From a virus: a stretch of DNA of 51,464 bases. Below, in pieces: positions 1 through 9,500 of the stretch; within the stretch, counting starts at the first letter, position 1; the number at the start of each line of letters is the position of its first letter. Under the pieces are notes generated by a model that was given only the letters and a program-made list of their open reading frames with translations, was not told where the DNA came from and did no database searches. The stretch covers positions 1 to 51,464 of IMG/VR virus record IMGVR_UViG_3300030110_002923; one strand, 5' to 3'. The translations under genes and the position numbers were made by a program.

Positions 1-101
1 GTAGATGACAGTATAAAACAAAAAGTAAAAGCAGAATGTATATTTTTGACACACAATAAAGAAATGCATGAGTACAATATTAAAAATGAAATAAAAGGCG
101 A
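1..101. repeat. Terminal direct repeat, left copy
   Basis: Bases 1-101 are the same as 51364-51464 except for one substitution (C at 99, T at 51462), which is synonymous in the gene that crosses the junction. The simplest reading is that the sequence is a linearised circle or a circularly permuted genome about 51,363 bp long. A true short direct terminal repeat is possible but the repeat lies inside an intact coding frame, which argues for an assembly overlap. Confidence 0.9.
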
Positions 102-261
102 GGAACTGTTATGGAATCCAGAATATCAAGAAGATAAAACTTCTGAATATGGTGGAGAAAATATAAGATATAATCGCTTTTATAAGAATAAGTGTATTAC
201 AGCGTTTAAATTTTTACATAATGAAAATGTAAGTTGGCAAAAAATACGTTACATATTTTAA
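1..261 (+). CDS. Spore photoproduct lyase-like radical SAM protein, C-terminal part (continues from the right end)
   Basis: This open frame starts at base 1 without a start codon and joins in frame to the gene beginning at 50761; together they give a 287-residue protein. This part holds the last 86 residues, ending with an aromatic and basic tail (W-Q-K-I-R-Y-I-F). The radical SAM cysteines are in the other part. Nothing catalytic can be recognised in this C-terminal piece alone. The internal ATG at 46 is not a real start because the frame is open to the window edge and the two halves match through the repeat. Confidence 0.88.
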   Translation, partial: VDDSIKQKVKAECIFLTHNKEMHEYNIKNEIKGEELLWNPEYQEDKTSEYGGENIRYNRFYKNKCITAFKFLHNENVSWQKIRYIF

Positions 262-384
262 ACAATTTGGTGGTGGTATAAAAACTCTAAATATATATCA
301 TAGTTAGATAGGCTGATAAGCTATTAAAAAGCACAACATTGCCTGGCTGGAAGTTGCAGGAACCACTAAAAAACGGAGAAAAAG
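262..384 (+). other. Intergenic leader with weak hairpins
   Basis: The 123 bases between the radical SAM gene and the next small gene hold no reading frame I would accept. They contain a small hairpin, ATAG(G)CT with AGCTAT around 312-326, and a CCTG/CAGG pair around 342-362. A GTGGT near the left side could pair with ACCAC near 361-366 to close a multi-branched fold like the better-supported elements on the right arm. The pairing is short and the fold is only a suggestion. Confidence 0.3.
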
Positions 385-546
385 ATGAAACATATTAGAA
401 ATATAGAAGCAGTATACGATATACTCGTAGAAGTAAGAAAAGTTTTTAAAGCATTAAATGGAGATACTATAGTTGCACTAAACAGAATGAGTGCACTTGT
501 CACAAGAATTGATAGAATACTGGAGGATAATAAAGATGAAAAGTAA
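385..546 (+). CDS. Small hypothetical helical protein, 53 aa
   Basis: A 53-residue frame starts at ATG 385 with GGAG seven bases upstream and ends at TAA 544-546. The product (N-terminus MKHIRNIEAVYDIL) looks mainly alpha-helical and amphipathic, with regularly spaced hydrophobics and a charged C-terminus (LEDNKDEK). Its end overlaps the next start at 536, and the GGAGG serving that gene lies inside it, so the two are translationally coupled. I do not recognise a family. Confidence 0.7.
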   Translation: MKHIRNIEAVYDILVEVRKVFKALNGDTIVALNRMSALVTRIDRILEDNKDEK

Positions 547-679
547 TAATATGAATAGTCAAGAACTTAAATCAAGAAGAATCTTGGCTATTAAAGAAAA
601 ATCTAATAAATTTGACGCTAAAAAGTATCAAAAAGAGCGTTATGCTAAAATCAAAAAAGATAGGGAGTGGTGGTTGTAA
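536..679 (+). CDS. Small basic hypothetical protein, 47 aa
   Basis: ATG 536 is preferred over an upstream ATG at 491 because TGGAGG at 521-526 is placed nine bases before it. The protein is rich in Lys, Ser and Asn at the front and ends in K-K-D-R-E-W-W-L; the middle is a basic, probably helical stretch. It overlaps the preceding gene by 11 bases and shares the A of its TAA with the next ATG. Such peptides in early phage operons often bind nucleic acid or host proteins, but no function can be assigned here. Confidence 0.65.
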   Translation: MKSNNMNSQELKSRRILAIKEKSNKFDAKKYQKERYAKIKKDREWWL

Positions 680-810
680 TGGGAAGACCTAAAAAAATAC
701 GTAGTAAATTTTGGTTACTATGGTATAAAAAAGTAAGAGGCAAATCAGTCGATTGGATTGCAAAAAGATACAAAGTATCTAAAAGAACTGTATGGAGACA
801 TTTAAAGTGA
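679..810 (+). CDS. Helix-turn-helix DNA-binding protein, 43 aa
   Basis: ATG 679 overlaps the previous stop (TAATG), a typical coupled start. The 43-residue product starts MGRPKKIRSKFW and finishes with a compact helix-turn-helix: V-D-W-I-A-K-R-Y-K-V-S-K-R-T-V-W-R-H-L-K, similar in pattern to the resolvase/sigma-type HTH (hydrophobic at helix 1, S-K-R-T at the recognition-helix start). It is essentially only an HTH plus a basic arm, so it probably binds DNA as a small regulator. The target cannot be read from the sequence. The frame runs 19 bases into the 5' side of the upstream reading of the next gene. Confidence 0.72.
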   Translation: MGRPKKIRSKFWLLWYKKVRGKSVDWIAKRYKVSKRTVWRHLK

Positions 811-824
811 TAAACGGAGGGGCT

Positions 825-1250
825 ATGGAAGCAGCTGAAAAACTAAGAGAATACCAAGTAAAAACTAATAAAAACAATAAGTTTGACATTGACCTTGACT
901 TTGGTGTTCAGTATGAAAAAAGCCTAGCTAAAACACTAGCTATGGGCAAAATAGAGGTAAAGACAGAAAGAGATAAATGGAAAGCTACTGGAAATATAGC
1001 AGTAGAACTTGCTTGCAGAGGTAAATTAAGTGGCTTAAACGTTACTGAAGCAGAGTGGTGGGCTCATATTTTAACTTACAAAGGTGAGATAATAACAACG
1101 TTGTTAATACCTGTAAGCAAATTAAAAGTATTAGTCAAAGAAATAGTTATGGAGGGGAAAGGGAAGATGGTAATGGGAGGAGATGACAATCAGAGCGAAA
1201 TTGCATTAATCCCTTTAAAGGAGCTAATGAGTGGAATTCAAGAAAAATAA
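825..1250 (+). CDS. PD-(D/E)XK family nuclease-like protein, 141 aa
   Basis: The start at ATG 825 has GGAGGGG immediately upstream; an in-frame ATG at 792 lies inside the preceding HTH gene and is less likely. The protein has the core of a PD-(D/E)XK nuclease: E31 in a helix, acidic residues around 21-25, then I-E44-V-K46-T-E-R-D, a Trp, T-G-N-I and E61. The E-V-K followed by T-G-N-I-x-V-E is typical of small phage and resolvase-like members that cut DNA with metal ions. Likely roles are recombination, repair or host DNA degradation. The start of the next gene lies within its 3' end. Confidence 0.7.
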   Translation: MEAAEKLREYQVKTNKNNKFDIDLDFGVQYEKSLAKTLAMGKIEVKTERDKWKATGNIAVELACRGKLSGLNVTEAEWWAHILTYKGEIITTLLIPVSKLKVLVKEIVMEGKGKMVMGGDDNQSEIALIPLKELMSGIQEK

Positions 1251-1530
1251 GAAGTATTACTCTAGCTTAACAGAGATAGAAGACTGCTATTGGCTATGTG
1301 AAAACCCTTTATTTTTGTGCGGAGATAAAGGGTTATTCCCTGTTTATAGAGCAGAGAAAAGATATGGTATATTAAATAAAAACTATCATGAGTTAGTGTT
1401 AAAAGATATACCTAAAAGTAAAATGAAAGAATTAGGTATAAAAGCAACGCCTGGAAATAAATACGCTGAAAATGTACTAAATTTTGAAAAGGAGGTAAAT
1501 AAAAAAGATGAATTATTCAAAAAATTATAA
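1231..1530 (+). CDS. Hypothetical protein, 99 aa
   Basis: GTG 1231 is the start, with AAGGAG at 1218-1223 seven bases upstream; it overlaps the nuclease gene by 20 bases. The product has two cysteines early (D-C-Y-W-L-C), a GDKGLFPVYRAEKRYG segment suggestive of beta strands, and a lysine-rich helical C-terminus. The single CxxxC-like spacing is not enough for a metal site. I do not recognise it. Its position directly after the nuclease and coupling to it suggest co-expression. Confidence 0.65.
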   Translation: MEFKKNKKYYSSLTEIEDCYWLCENPLFLCGDKGLFPVYRAEKRYGILNKNYHELVLKDIPKSKMKELGIKATPGNKYAENVLNFEKEVNKKDELFKKL

Positions 1531-1804
1531 GGATATAAAAGTTATTATAGACGAAATAATTGGAGTTGAAACACAGCAAGGCAAAAACTTAAAAAAAGCT
1601 ATAAAAAAATACTTTGAATTAGAAGCATTTAATGTTAAATTAGTGACTAGTAATCCAAATATGTCTGAAACAAAGTATGTTAAAATTTCTAAACTTGTAT
1701 ATGATGAAGAGATGAAAAATGCAATGAATAAGTATACTGACAAAATTAAAATAGATTTGGATAAAATTAAAGCAAAAGGAGATTATTGCGGTATAAACGG
1801 TTGA
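1508..1804 (+). CDS. Hypothetical Lys-rich protein, 98 aa
   Basis: ATG 1508 has AAGGAGG at 1489-1495, 12 bases upstream, and overlaps the previous gene by 23 bases. The protein is rich in Lys, Ile and Asn with a long helical N-terminal half and a C-terminal stretch of alternating Lys, Ile and Asp. It ends Y-C-G-I-N-G. The antisense strand is also open over part of this gene, but lacks a ribosome-binding site. Family unknown. Confidence 0.65.
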   Translation: MNYSKNYKDIKVIIDEIIGVETQQGKNLKKAIKKYFELEAFNVKLVTSNPNMSETKYVKISKLVYDEEMKNAMNKYTDKIKIDLDKIKAKGDYCGING

Positions 1805-1816
1805 GATACCTAAATA

Positions 1817-2143
1817 TTGCAGTTTGCAAATGATATGAGTGATGGATTTAGAGTCAAGAAAAAGCCTACAATTAAAGAGATAACTTCTAGTGTATTAGAA
1901 TTAAACAGTAGAATTAATTCTTTGATGGGTTTATTAAGTGAGCTTGAAAAAGCATTTAGCTTATATATTGAAATGAAAAATGATAATGAGAACTTTACAA
2001 AATTTATAGATGAAAAAGTCAAACAATACGAAAAATCCCAATCTGACCCAAAACCAAATGAAGCTGTTACTGGACAAAATATTCCAGCAGATTCAAATGA
2101 TGAGGGAAGCGGGACAGAAAGAGTACGCAAGAAAGGAAAATAA
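1817..2143 (+). CDS. Coiled-coil hypothetical protein, about 102-108 aa
   Basis: The frame can start at TTG 1817 (108 aa) or ATG 1835 (102 aa); neither has a strong ribosome-binding site, so the start is uncertain. Residues about 15-75 form a heptad-like helix (I-x-x-L-x-x-L-L-x-E-L-E pattern), followed by a low-complexity polar segment (S-D-P-K-P-N) and a basic end (R-V-R-K-K-G-K). This suggests an oligomerising rod with a flexible tail. No family is recognised. The next gene starts inside its 3' end in another frame. Confidence 0.55.
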   Translation: MQFANDMSDGFRVKKKPTIKEITSSVLELNSRINSLMGLLSELEKAFSLYIEMKNDNENFTKFIDEKVKQYEKSQSDPKPNEAVTGQNIPADSNDEGSGTERVRKKGK

Positions 2144-2348
2144 CGCATTCGGAAACTTTGAAAGAGTTGCTGAAAACCTTGATTTAGACAGAAAGGAAGT
2201 TTTACTTGTCTATTTATTAAAGCATATAGACGGTATTTGTTCTTACGTAAAAGGCCATAAAAGCCAAAGAGAAGATATTAGAGGTAGATTAACAGATTCT
2301 ATAGTTTATTTGTGTCTTCTTTGGGGAATGGTAGATTGCGATGATTAA
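2097..2348 (+). CDS. MazG/NMAD1-like all-alpha protein, 83 aa
   Basis: The likely start is one of two adjacent ATGs at 2097 and 2100; the longer frame from 2010 lies wholly inside the preceding gene. The conserved part reads V-Y-L-L-K-H-I-D-G-I ... E-D-I-R-G-R-L-T-D-S-I-V-Y-L-C-L-L-W-G-M. The K-H-x-D-G-I and E-D-x-x-x-R-x-x-D-x-x-x-Y-L pattern resembles the alpha-helical nucleotide-modification-associated/MazG-like fold, where acidic residues bind metal and nucleotide. That assignment is inference from the pattern. It shares eight bases with the next gene. Confidence 0.6.
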   Translation: MMREAGQKEYARKENNAFGNFERVAENLDLDRKEVLLVYLLKHIDGICSYVKGHKSQREDIRGRLTDSIVYLCLLWGMVDCDD

Positions 2349-2529
2349 ATGCCCAGTTTGTAAAGAGTTGATTAGTCCTTCATCAGTAGCGTATAAAGCC
2401 TCTTGTGGTTTTGTTAACGAAGATGGAAGTTTTCATGAGCAAGAGTCTGTATTAATTCACAGAGAATGTCATTACGATTATACATACAATCCTTTTAGCG
2501 AATTAGAAGAACTTTTAAAAAACGGTTAA
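2341..2529 (+). CDS. Small zinc-binding protein, 62 aa
   Basis: ATG 2341 overlaps the previous gene by 8 bases. The N-terminus has C-P-V-C (residues 4-7) and a later C and H-R-E-C-H, giving enough ligands for a single zinc site of the treble-clef or ribbon kind. It is the last gene of the plus-strand early block. Its stop codon TAA (2527-2529) lies in GTTAAC and interlocks with the stop codon of the convergent late block. Function unknown; a protein- or nucleic-acid-binding zinc module is plausible. Confidence 0.65.
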   Translation: MIKCPVCKELISPSSVAYKASCGFVNEDGSFHEQESVLIHRECHYDYTYNPFSELEELLKNG

Positions 2530-3503
2530 CGAAATGGGTCTGGAGATATTTTTGTTCTTCCCCAAAATCCTGTTGCAGGTAACCTGCTAAATAAACCTGA
2601 CATACCAGTATCTCCTGTCTCTCTTCTTGTTTGTAATATCAATCTAATTAAATCATCATGATATTTTTTTACTTCTTGTAAATTTTTAGGATTTACAGGC
2701 CCTGTTCCAAAATCTCCTAAATAAGTAGCAACAACATCATTAGGCCTACCAGGCTTAGGCATTAATCTAGCGTCAAATGCACCTTTTTGGCCATGAACCA
2801 TTCCTCTGTATTTATAATCACCTCCTAAAGCTTTGTCTGTAGCAAAAGTATTTCGATTAGGAGTAGTTCTTCTGGATATATCAAAAATTCTCATACCAGC
2901 GCTAGTATCATATACTCTAAATTTTGCTTTTTTATTATTTTTAGTATATTCAACCATATTATTAATTGCCATTCTTCTTGCTTGTTCTTTAGGACCTTTG
3001 AATACAACTTGTTCAGGAACGTGTGATTTAACGTCTTCAAAATCAATATCTATCATTGGAGTTTTTTTGAACCTTGCCCAATAAGATGGACTTGCTTTAT
3101 CATATGCTGGATTATAAAAAACACCTTTTCTTAATGCTACATTTGCAGTAGGTTGTTTTATTTGTTCTGCAGACATATCGCCTAGCTGACCCCATAAAAT
3201 TTCTGAATCTTTTTTCTTAAAAACACCCGTTTGGTCCATAAAATCAAGGTCTCTTTCTACTTTAAATGCTTGCCCTCTACTATCAACGCCTTGTACATTA
3301 AATCTTCTATTATTTTTAAATATATTTAAATTAGGATTAATGTTTGTTATTCTAGCGGCAATACCAGGGGCTGAATTCATTGCGCTTTTATTTGTAGGAT
3401 TAGCTAAAGCTCTGATTAATTTCATTCCAAGGTCACGAGTTTCAGGGTCTCGCAAAGCAGCTTTCCCTGTAATTTTAAATAAACGTATCATCCAACTTTG
3501 CAT
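2526..3503 (-). CDS. Polyvalent/ejection-associated protein, 325 aa
   Basis: This is the last gene of the minus-strand late block. Its ATG at 3503 overlaps the stop of the giant gene (TAATG). Residues about 190-270 contain F-R-V-Y-D-T-S-A-G-M-R-I-F, then D-Y-K-Y-R-G-M-V-H-G-Q, and A-R-L-M-P-K-P-G-R-P. That order (V-Y-x-T-x-x-G-x-R ... Y ... Q ... R-L-x-P-K-P-x-R) is one I associate with an uncharacterised domain found in many bacterial and phage proteins of unknown function. The N-terminus (MIRLFKITGKAAL) is amphipathic. Placement after the giant internal protein suggests a virion or co-ejected role. Confidence 0.65.
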   Translation of the reverse strand: MQSWMIRLFKITGKAALRDPETRDLGMKLIRALANPTNKSAMNSAPGIAARITNINPNLNIFKNNRRFNVQGVDSRGQAFKVERDLDFMDQTGVFKKKDSEILWGQLGDMSAEQIKQPTANVALRKGVFYNPAYDKASPSYWARFKKTPMIDIDFEDVKSHVPEQVVFKGPKEQARRMAINNMVEYTKNNKKAKFRVYDTSAGMRIFDISRRTTPNRNTFATDKALGGDYKYRGMVHGQKGAFDARLMPKPGRPNDVVATYLGDFGTGPVNPKNLQEVKKYHDDLIRLILQTRRETGDTGMSGLFSRLPATGFWGRTKISPDPFR

Positions 3504-6500
3504 TAAAAACCTACCTTAGGTTGATTATACCTAACACCTTCTTCAATCTTTTTCTTTCTTTCTGTAGAAAACTTTTGTAAATCTCTTAGAGGCATACCAG
3601 CCATTTTTTCTAATAGTCTAGAAGGATTTTCTATTAAACCTTTACCTGGTTGAACTAAATCTCTAACTATTCTGCCAAATGGAAACATTGTATATACTTG
3701 ATAATCACTAAATTTAGTGTAATCATCTTTTGCCCACTCCATTATACCTGCTATAGGAAATCTTGTAATAGGAGGAGTAATCATTTGCAACGGAGCAATA
3801 GCTGTAGGTAATACTCCAAAGAAAGCTCTTTCTCTATCTCTTTCATTTCCAAATAGCCAATCAGCTGTGTCTTGAAACCAGCTTAAAGGCTGTGGCAATG
3901 CATTGTCAAACAAACTATACATAAACATATTGCCTAAAGCCAATACTAATAAATCAATTGTCATAGTTCTTTCAAATTTTTCATATGCTGAAGTACCAGG
4001 TTTAAAACCGTATCTAGCAGCTTCTCTTATGATATCATTACGAAAACGTGTCGAATTCCACGCATATAATTGAAACCTAGACATAACCTTGCCTAGAGCA
4101 GTTCTCGCAAACATAGGCCTTTGTGGAGCTTCATATAAGAATTGCGTAGCTTTTACACCTTTTTTACCCATCTCTATTAAAAACGGATGCTCAGGGTCTG
4201 TTATAGCTCCTCCGAACCTTTCCCAAGCTCTTATATAATGTGCCATAAAAGCATCTCTTCTTAAAGTTCTTTCAGGTATAGACATAAATTTAGAAGCTAC
4301 AGACATCATTCTATCACTTAACTTATACTTTTTACCTAAAGATAATACTTCTTTTCTTTCTATAGGCTCTTTTGAATTAATCTTCGAAGACAATTCTCCT
4401 ATAAAACTCTCAATACTTCTTTTTGTAGTAGCATCTTGACCCAAACCTAATTCGTGAATCATAAACTCTGGAACAACACCTTTTTTAACTACCCAATTTT
4501 CTACATCTTGCAAACTATTAAAATTAGGATTAATTCTTTTTAAATATTTCATATCTCTAGCTTTCATAAACGCACCATGACCTGCTGATTGTATTGTATG
4601 TAAACTACCACCAAATATATTAGTAACAGCCGATTTAGGATGCGCAAGTAAAGAAGCTAACTCAAACTTTGCTTCCATATTTGACCAATGCTTTATATCT
4701 TGAAACGTAAAATCTTTTAATTCTTTAGGCAAATCACTTTCTCTTATACCTAGTTTTTCTCTAACTTTATTAACTCTATCTAATACTGTGCTATCTGCAA
4801 ACCAAGCATATGGAGTACCTTTCAGTTTCATATCAGGGTCGTCATACCATTTCTTAGGAATAACATCTGGTTGTCCCATAGCACCTTGTACGTAAAGTTT
4901 AAAATATTTTTCCCATTTACTAGCTAATTTATTTCCAAATTTCTTTGTCATTCTTTCTTTAGCATCATGAATAGTTTTTCTTGACATAATTTGATTCATT
5001 TGTTTAAAATAAGTAGATGTAAGGTTTCTAACATATGCATTCATTACACTTAAATCTTTAGACCATCCGCCTACATGCCCTTCTCTTTGCATCATGGAGC
5101 CAAAGCTAGTATTCATATCTGTCCATTTAACAGTTTCAGTAGCTTTGCCTCTTTTTTTAGCAATATCTTTTAAACCTTCAGTTATTTCAATTACATCTAC
5201 CTTGTCAAAATCTTGTATATTTTGAAACTCCCACTCTCCTGTAATAGTATTGTGTCTCATTAACAAACTTTGTATTCTAGATTTTTTTTGCTTTTCATTT
5301 AAATTAGGATTATTCCTTATAAAGTCTAAAGTTCTTTTTACGTTTAATTCAGACGTTCTTTTGTCAAAAAACATATGAGGCCAGTAATAAGTATAGTCCA
5401 TAGGCCTTGTAGCTTTAATTTTCCAGCTTTTATACGTTGCTTTTTGTTCAGGAGTTTTAGCCAAATCATACATCATTGAACGCTGTATATTTCTCATTCC
5501 ATCAATACCCAAATTAATAGGTATATCATCTCCTCTTTCAAGAGATTTAGTCATATCTTCTACAAATAATTTCCAATTCATTCTAGGCTGTGTTTTGTTA
5601 GCGTCAAAATATTTTCCAGTCTTATACCTATTAATTGATGTCCCGTCACCAGCCATTAAAGGAAACAATGATTCAAATCTTTGAGCAACTTTATTTTTAA
5701 TACCAGTTAAACTCTTTTCTTTGTTTCCATTTACAATTTCCTGGCCAGTAGCTTGTATTCTTTTATTATTATCATTCAATAAAGTAAACTCTTTGTCCTT
5801 TAATTTAGGCCAATTAAACTCTTTTTCTGTTGCTGCTCTAGATTCATCATAATTAAGCTTGTAATGCTCTTTCATATCAGATTCTAAATTTCTTCTTTTA
5901 TCAATACTTTGTTTCATTCCTAACTCTGCTTGACCTACAGCTATTTGGAATAAAGCATTTCCTTCTTTAAGTTCAGATATATTTACAAATTGATTTTCAA
6001 TATCTTTTGCTAAAACTTCAGCTTTACCAATAGCCAAACTATTTGCTTCGTGTGCTTGGTTCATCAGCATTTCTAAAAAATAAGTAGGTCTTCTAACATA
6101 ACCTTCTTTAATTCTTCCGCTTTTAGTTAGATACCATTGTTTTTGTTTTAACCATTTAATATCATAAGCCATTAACTCTCTATTAACAGTTGTTGGAAAC
6201 ATTCCATAGTATCTTTTCATAATATCTGGAGTAGGATTTTTTCTAAGATTTTGAAACCAAGTCCCAGATTCTGCTTCTCTTAAAAAGTTTCTCACTTGAA
6301 CAAAGTCTTGCTTAGTAAAAGTGTTTAAATCTTTACCCATTCCTTCGGGGTCTACTTCAGCCGAAATACCTCTCATTTGCTCATTTAAATCTGGAATATT
6401 ATTTCCTAATTTATTATTATATCTTTTTAATATAGTGGCTATTTCAGTAATAACAGCTTTGTCCTCTGCATTAACTTCTCCCTTTTTAATGCCAGCATAC

Positions 6501-9500
6501 CCTTCACCTTTATGAGCAGACATAACTAAATCATCAGCTAAATTTTGTTCATTTATAGGATTTCTATCTAAAACATTTTCTACTCCCATAGTAGTAGCTT
6601 TAAATGTAGGTTTGTCTAAAGGAGTCCAAATCTTATTAAAAACATTATTCATAGATTTTAAATGATTTTGTATAGCTATAGGAGATATTTCTTCAGAGTT
6701 AAACGCTAATCTACTTTGAGTAGTTCGTGAAGTTTCTTTTATTATTTTGTTCATTAACTCTCTAAATACAGGACTTGCTTTTTTCTGAGGTAACGCTTTT
6801 ATTAATCTGTTTACCTTACTCATATCACCTCTGTCTAAAGTGCCTATAAATAAATGGTCAAACAACTCTCTTTGTGCATCATTTTTTAATCCATCTTTAT
6901 ATTGCCTTATTTTAGCATCTAATTGCTTTTGGTCCCAAACAGTAGACCTTTTATCTCCTTGTATATCTTGCAAGTTTTTCTTGATACCTAGCAATGCATT
7001 TACAAATTCTATATGTTCTTTGTCTTTAGCAGTTCCAGCAATAGCATCATAATCTAATTGTACTCTTTCTTTTCTAGACAAATAGCTTCTAGCTTTAAAT
7101 TTAGCTACTGCATTACTAATGCTTTTCAAATCTTTAATCGGCATTCTTTCTTTTTCAAGTATTCTTTTAACAGATTTTATTGTAGCCATAGTAGCAACAT
7201 CATTAGATAAAAAATCTTCTGCTTGTCTATTCATTTGCTCTAATATAGAAAGCCTTTCTTTATAAGTATATAATTTAGCTAATCTAGCTTCTTTTCCTCC
7301 ATATCCTTCAAATTCTTTGCCCCAGACAGAATGCTTAACAATATTTAAAAACTCTTTTAAACTTGCAGGGTCATCTCTTAATGCTATTTTTCTTCTAACG
7401 GCAGGGTCATGTAGCTCATGAGCTAAATTTGCTTTTATATGTTCATTATAAGTAACTGTAAAGGTACTTCTATTCATAGCATCTTTAAGCCAGTTACCAA
7501 ATTTTCCTTTTTTATCAGTAACTATATCGTTTATTTCTGCATATGTTTGCTCTATAGCACCTCTATCAACTCTTCTAAATAAATTGTCACTCCAATCTAA
7601 TCCTTCTAATGTATCAACTATTTTTGGCAATATAGTATTTTTTTGTTTCTCACTAAGCATTCCTATATCAGAAGCCAAATGATTTACTTCATCCATAGAA
7701 TAGTTTCTACCTTCACTCCAATTTCTTCCAAAATAAGCACTATTCATATTTTTAAATGCACCTAGCAAAGAAGGAGCTTTATTATAATCACTCCTATCTC
7801 CATAGTAATCTCCTTGAGACCAATTTTTAGGTTCTTTGTCTAGTTTAAAGTATTTTTTACTTTTAGGATTATATTTTTCAAACTTAACATTAAAATATGA
7901 ATCATACATAGTTTTAAAAAAGTGACTAGGTTCTCTTAATCCAGCCTCATCCATAGGGTCTGATGCAAAAGCTGTTTGAGCTCTTACCATTTCTCTCTGA
8001 TATGCTAAATCTTTTTTACCAAACTTAGGAGTAACAGTTACTCTAAAAGTACCACCATTTTTTCCTCTTTTAAATACAGTAAATACATCTTTTTTACCAT
8101 CTGCTTCCATTAAAGCGTTAAATGTAGACTTCATTACTTGAGATTGAGATACAGCTAATCCAAGCATATCTCTACCTTTTACAGCTCCTTGAGAAGCCAT
8201 TATTCTTGCTAAGGGAGAATAGTATAAAGCTTTACTTTCTTTTAAAGGATTACCTTTTCCAGCTCCTACTGTCAATACTTGTGCAAATGTTTGTCCTTTG
8301 TACGGACCATGTTGTATAACTGCATTTTTATTATCTTCAACGTGTGTTTGAGCTTTATTGTAATACTCGTTTTTATTTGCGTCTATTGCATTTAACCAAG
8401 CTTCTTTCATGCCATAGCCAGAATTATCTTTATTCTTTCCTCCTAAATAGACAAATGCTTCATCTCCATCAAGGTCAGCACCACCTAGTGCTCTCATAGT
8501 TTTAGAATTAAGCATTATCCCATGACCTTTTCTTCCTGTAAAGCCTTTAAATTGCAGTTTATGTGCTCCAGATATACTATCCATAGGAACACGTAAAACT
8601 AATGCATTAAAGTATTTTGCAAAATCTGGATTATTTTGTTCTTTGTCCCACAACTTTCCAAGTTCTTTATACTTTCCATTATCTAACCTTATTTTAGTAT
8701 TTCTATAAGCATCGTCTAAATAAAATATAGTATCATTTGTATCTAATTCTTTAAAATCTTTTTGCATCCATTTGTCATAAGGTCTCATCCTAGCTAATAA
8801 AGAGTTTTCTATTTTAGGTCTAGTAACTGATTTGACAAAGTAATTGTGTAATACTGATGCTTTATAATCTCTTACAAATTTATGCATAAAAGCAGGGTAT
8901 CCTGTTTCTCCAGCAGCATTAGCTTCTTCGCCTACTATAGCTGAATTTTTTAACAGTCTGTCTATAGGAGACACTGCTTCTGTGAATTGCCTTATTCTTT
9001 CAGCTCTTTGTTCTGCAGTTGTTTCCCCGTCTTGAAAAGACATTTCAATATCTTTCTCTACTATTCTTAACATTCTTTGCAATGCTAATTCTGCAAATCT
9101 TTCAGCCCCAGGAGTCTTTAAAGTTTTAATCAGTTTAGGTGTAGATAATTCTTCTAAATTTTCTACTAAAAAATCTATTTTGTCTTCAGATTTAGTTAAT
9201 CTGTATTCTTCTAATACTTTGTTATAAACTTCATTACCATCAAAATTCTTTTTAATAGTCTCTTGGAATATATCTTCTATTGTATACTTGTCAATTGGTG
9301 TACTAGCAAATTGATGTATATTTGTAAATAGCTGTTTAACCAATACTTGTTTTTGCTCCATATGAGGGTCTTGTATAACTGAAGTGCTGTATTTAACACT
9401 TTCTGGATTAAGTTCATATATTTTACCTCCAGTAAATTCTAAACCTCCTTGTTGAACTACGTTTAAAGGCTTAAAACTATCTGTTTTTTTATCATAAGTA

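Noticed and set aside
1-101. T7-like packaged direct terminal repeat
   Set aside because: The repeat is short, lies in the middle of a continuous gene and contains a mismatch; circular assembly or permutation explains it better.
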